DNA of 5,216 bases from Thermodesulfobacteriota bacterium (GTDB lineage Bacteria > Desulfobacterota > Desulfocorpusculales > Desulfocorpusculum). Below the pieces are notes generated by a model, which saw nothing but the letters and a program-made list of their open reading frames with translations, searched no databases and was not told where the DNA came from. The position numbers and the translations under genes are program-made. The stretch lies in contig JAPWUY010000174.1 of assembly GCA_028275295.1 (NCBI GenBank), forward strand, positions 1-5,216, in the 5' to 3' direction. Positions 4,809 to 5,216 of the stretch are shown here, piece by piece (within the stretch, counting starts at the first letter, position 1; the number at the start of each line of letters is the position of its first letter).

Positions 4809-4905
4809 GGACGCGGAGACCGCGTCCCTCAGAGAAAATCACTTCTCGCGTCATTTCCGGGCGTTCCCCGCTAGGCGACCCACGCTGCCCCTTGCCTCTC
4901 GCTCA
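4809..4905. repeat. REP-like unit A5 with truncated spacer
   Basis: A5 (4809-4831) has arms GGACGCGG and CCGCGTCC around AGA, a perfect 8-bp stem, with head CTCA (TGAG on the minus strand). The A-type spacer (GAGAAAATCAC, then CGCGTCATTTCCGGG and GGCGACC) is recognisable to about 4900, but the closing B hairpin is missing. Confidence 0.75.
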
Positions 4906-5102
4906 ACTTCCAAGGGTGTCCCTCTCGGACAGGCCGATAAAATTTTCCCTTACATCTGATTACTGCATTGCTTTCCAACCCATGTGGGCCAACAGCCGCT
5001 CCGAAAGAATACTCCTCTCCCTCGCCCTGGCCCCCGTGTGTGTGTAAAATCTTGGGATCAAAGGATCTCTAGTATCCATCACGTGGAGAAAAGGGGCGAG
5101 AC
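4906..5102 (+). promoter_or_regulatory. Upstream region of the terminal lipoprotein gene
   Basis: This stretch is less GC-rich than the array and has no convincing gene. TAAAAT at 4938-4943 and at 5045-5050 each match a -10 box at five of six positions, but neither has a good -35 at the right distance. AAGGGG at 5091-5096 is the likely SD of the gene at 5103. The promoter is therefore only roughly located. Confidence 0.3.
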
Positions 5103-5216
5103 ATGAAAGGCGCATTCAGAAATTCGCTCATAATGGCTTTGGCAGCAATCGTCATGGGCTGCCAAGAAAAGCCAGCCCACACGCCGCAGGGTCCAAGGGC
5201 TAAAGTTCCTGAGATC
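5103..5216 (+). CDS. Lipoprotein, N-terminal fragment (cut by window edge)
   Basis: Thirty-eight codons are visible, open at the window end. Lys2 and Arg6 precede a hydrophobic segment (Leu9-Met18) ending in V-M-G-Cys20, a good lipobox for signal peptidase II. Gln at +2 argues against inner-membrane retention. Residues 21-36 are a Pro/Ala/Gly-rich, flexible linker typical of exported lipoproteins. The segment ends K-V-P-E-I; in many solute-binding lipoproteins a similar linker leads into the first strand, but too little is present to assign a family. The ATG is preceded by AAGGGG, six bases away. It lies downstream of the right repeat array. Confidence 0.7.
   Translation, partial: MKGAFRNSLIMALAAIVMGCQEKPAHTPQGPRAKVPEI

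Larger units (their letters stand above)
4452..4905. repeat. Tandem array of alternating REP-like hairpins, right copy
   Basis: Four units in the order B-A-B-A: B5 4452-4474 (+), A4 4583-4605 (-), B6 4678-4700 (+), A5 4809-4831 (-). Spacing (72 and 108 bp) and period (about 226 bp) equal those of the left array, and orientation is the same. The B-to-A linker at 4515-4537 matches the left linker at 325-347 in 22 of 23 bases. So the linkers as well as the hairpins are shared. Two units (B5, A4) have decayed stems. The array ends within an A-B spacer, without the closing B unit. No gene is supported inside. Confidence 0.85.

Noticed and set aside
1..5216. tRNA, rRNA, transposase or integrase genes
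   Set aside because: I looked for tRNA-like cloverleaf signals and for transposase or recombinase motifs on both strands and saw none; the repeats would need a transposase encoded elsewhere.

Overview
The window looks like a chromosomal segment of a moderately GC-rich Gram-negative bacterium. Two short lipoproteins with lipobox signal peptides imply an outer envelope. Starts lean on strong GGAGG Shine-Dalgarno (SD) sequences, including one GTG and one TTG start. About three quarters of the arginine codons in the largest gene are AGA/AGG (20 of 27 by my count), a bias common in thermophiles and in some Desulfobacterota. The Desulfobacterota-like assignment is an inference; no marker gene is present.

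Layout. 1-735: a tandem array of GC-rich, REP-like hairpins with a period near 226 bp. 736-911: short spacer. 912-1250 (+): a small lipoprotein with one BON domain. 1251-1450: convergent intergenic region with several hairpins, including a probable terminator for the minus-strand genes. 1451-2997 (-): a compact three-gene operon, transcribed right to left: tandem-ACT-domain protein, unrecognised acidic-tailed protein, HD-domain phosphohydrolase. 2998-3205: divergent intergenic region. Its right half is an unusual leader with two tiny SD-equipped reading frames and two mutually exclusive hairpins built on one ACCTCC and two GGAGGT copies. 3206-4375 (+): an M20-family metal-dependent amidohydrolase. 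4376-4905: a second array of the same REP-like repeat in the same orientation, ending in a truncated unit. 4906-5102: upstream region of the last gene. 5103-5216 (+): N-terminus of another lipoprotein, cut by the window edge.

How it fits together. The ACT protein is probably an amino-acid sensor. The divergent M20 enzyme probably releases an amino acid from an N-acyl or peptide-like conjugate. The leader of the M20 gene encodes a 10-residue peptide with two Trp and two Arg codons. Amino-acid-dependent control of this divergent cluster is therefore a reasonable but untested idea.

The most notable structure is the repeat family. Eleven units, each a GGAG-like head followed by an 8+3+8-nt hairpin, alternate strictly in orientation across two loci more than 3.7 kb apart. 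Perfect units show compensatory base changes in the stem. This matches the architecture of REP/BIME/REPIN elements, which are usually mobilised by RAYT (TnpA-REP) transposases. No such transposase lies in this window.
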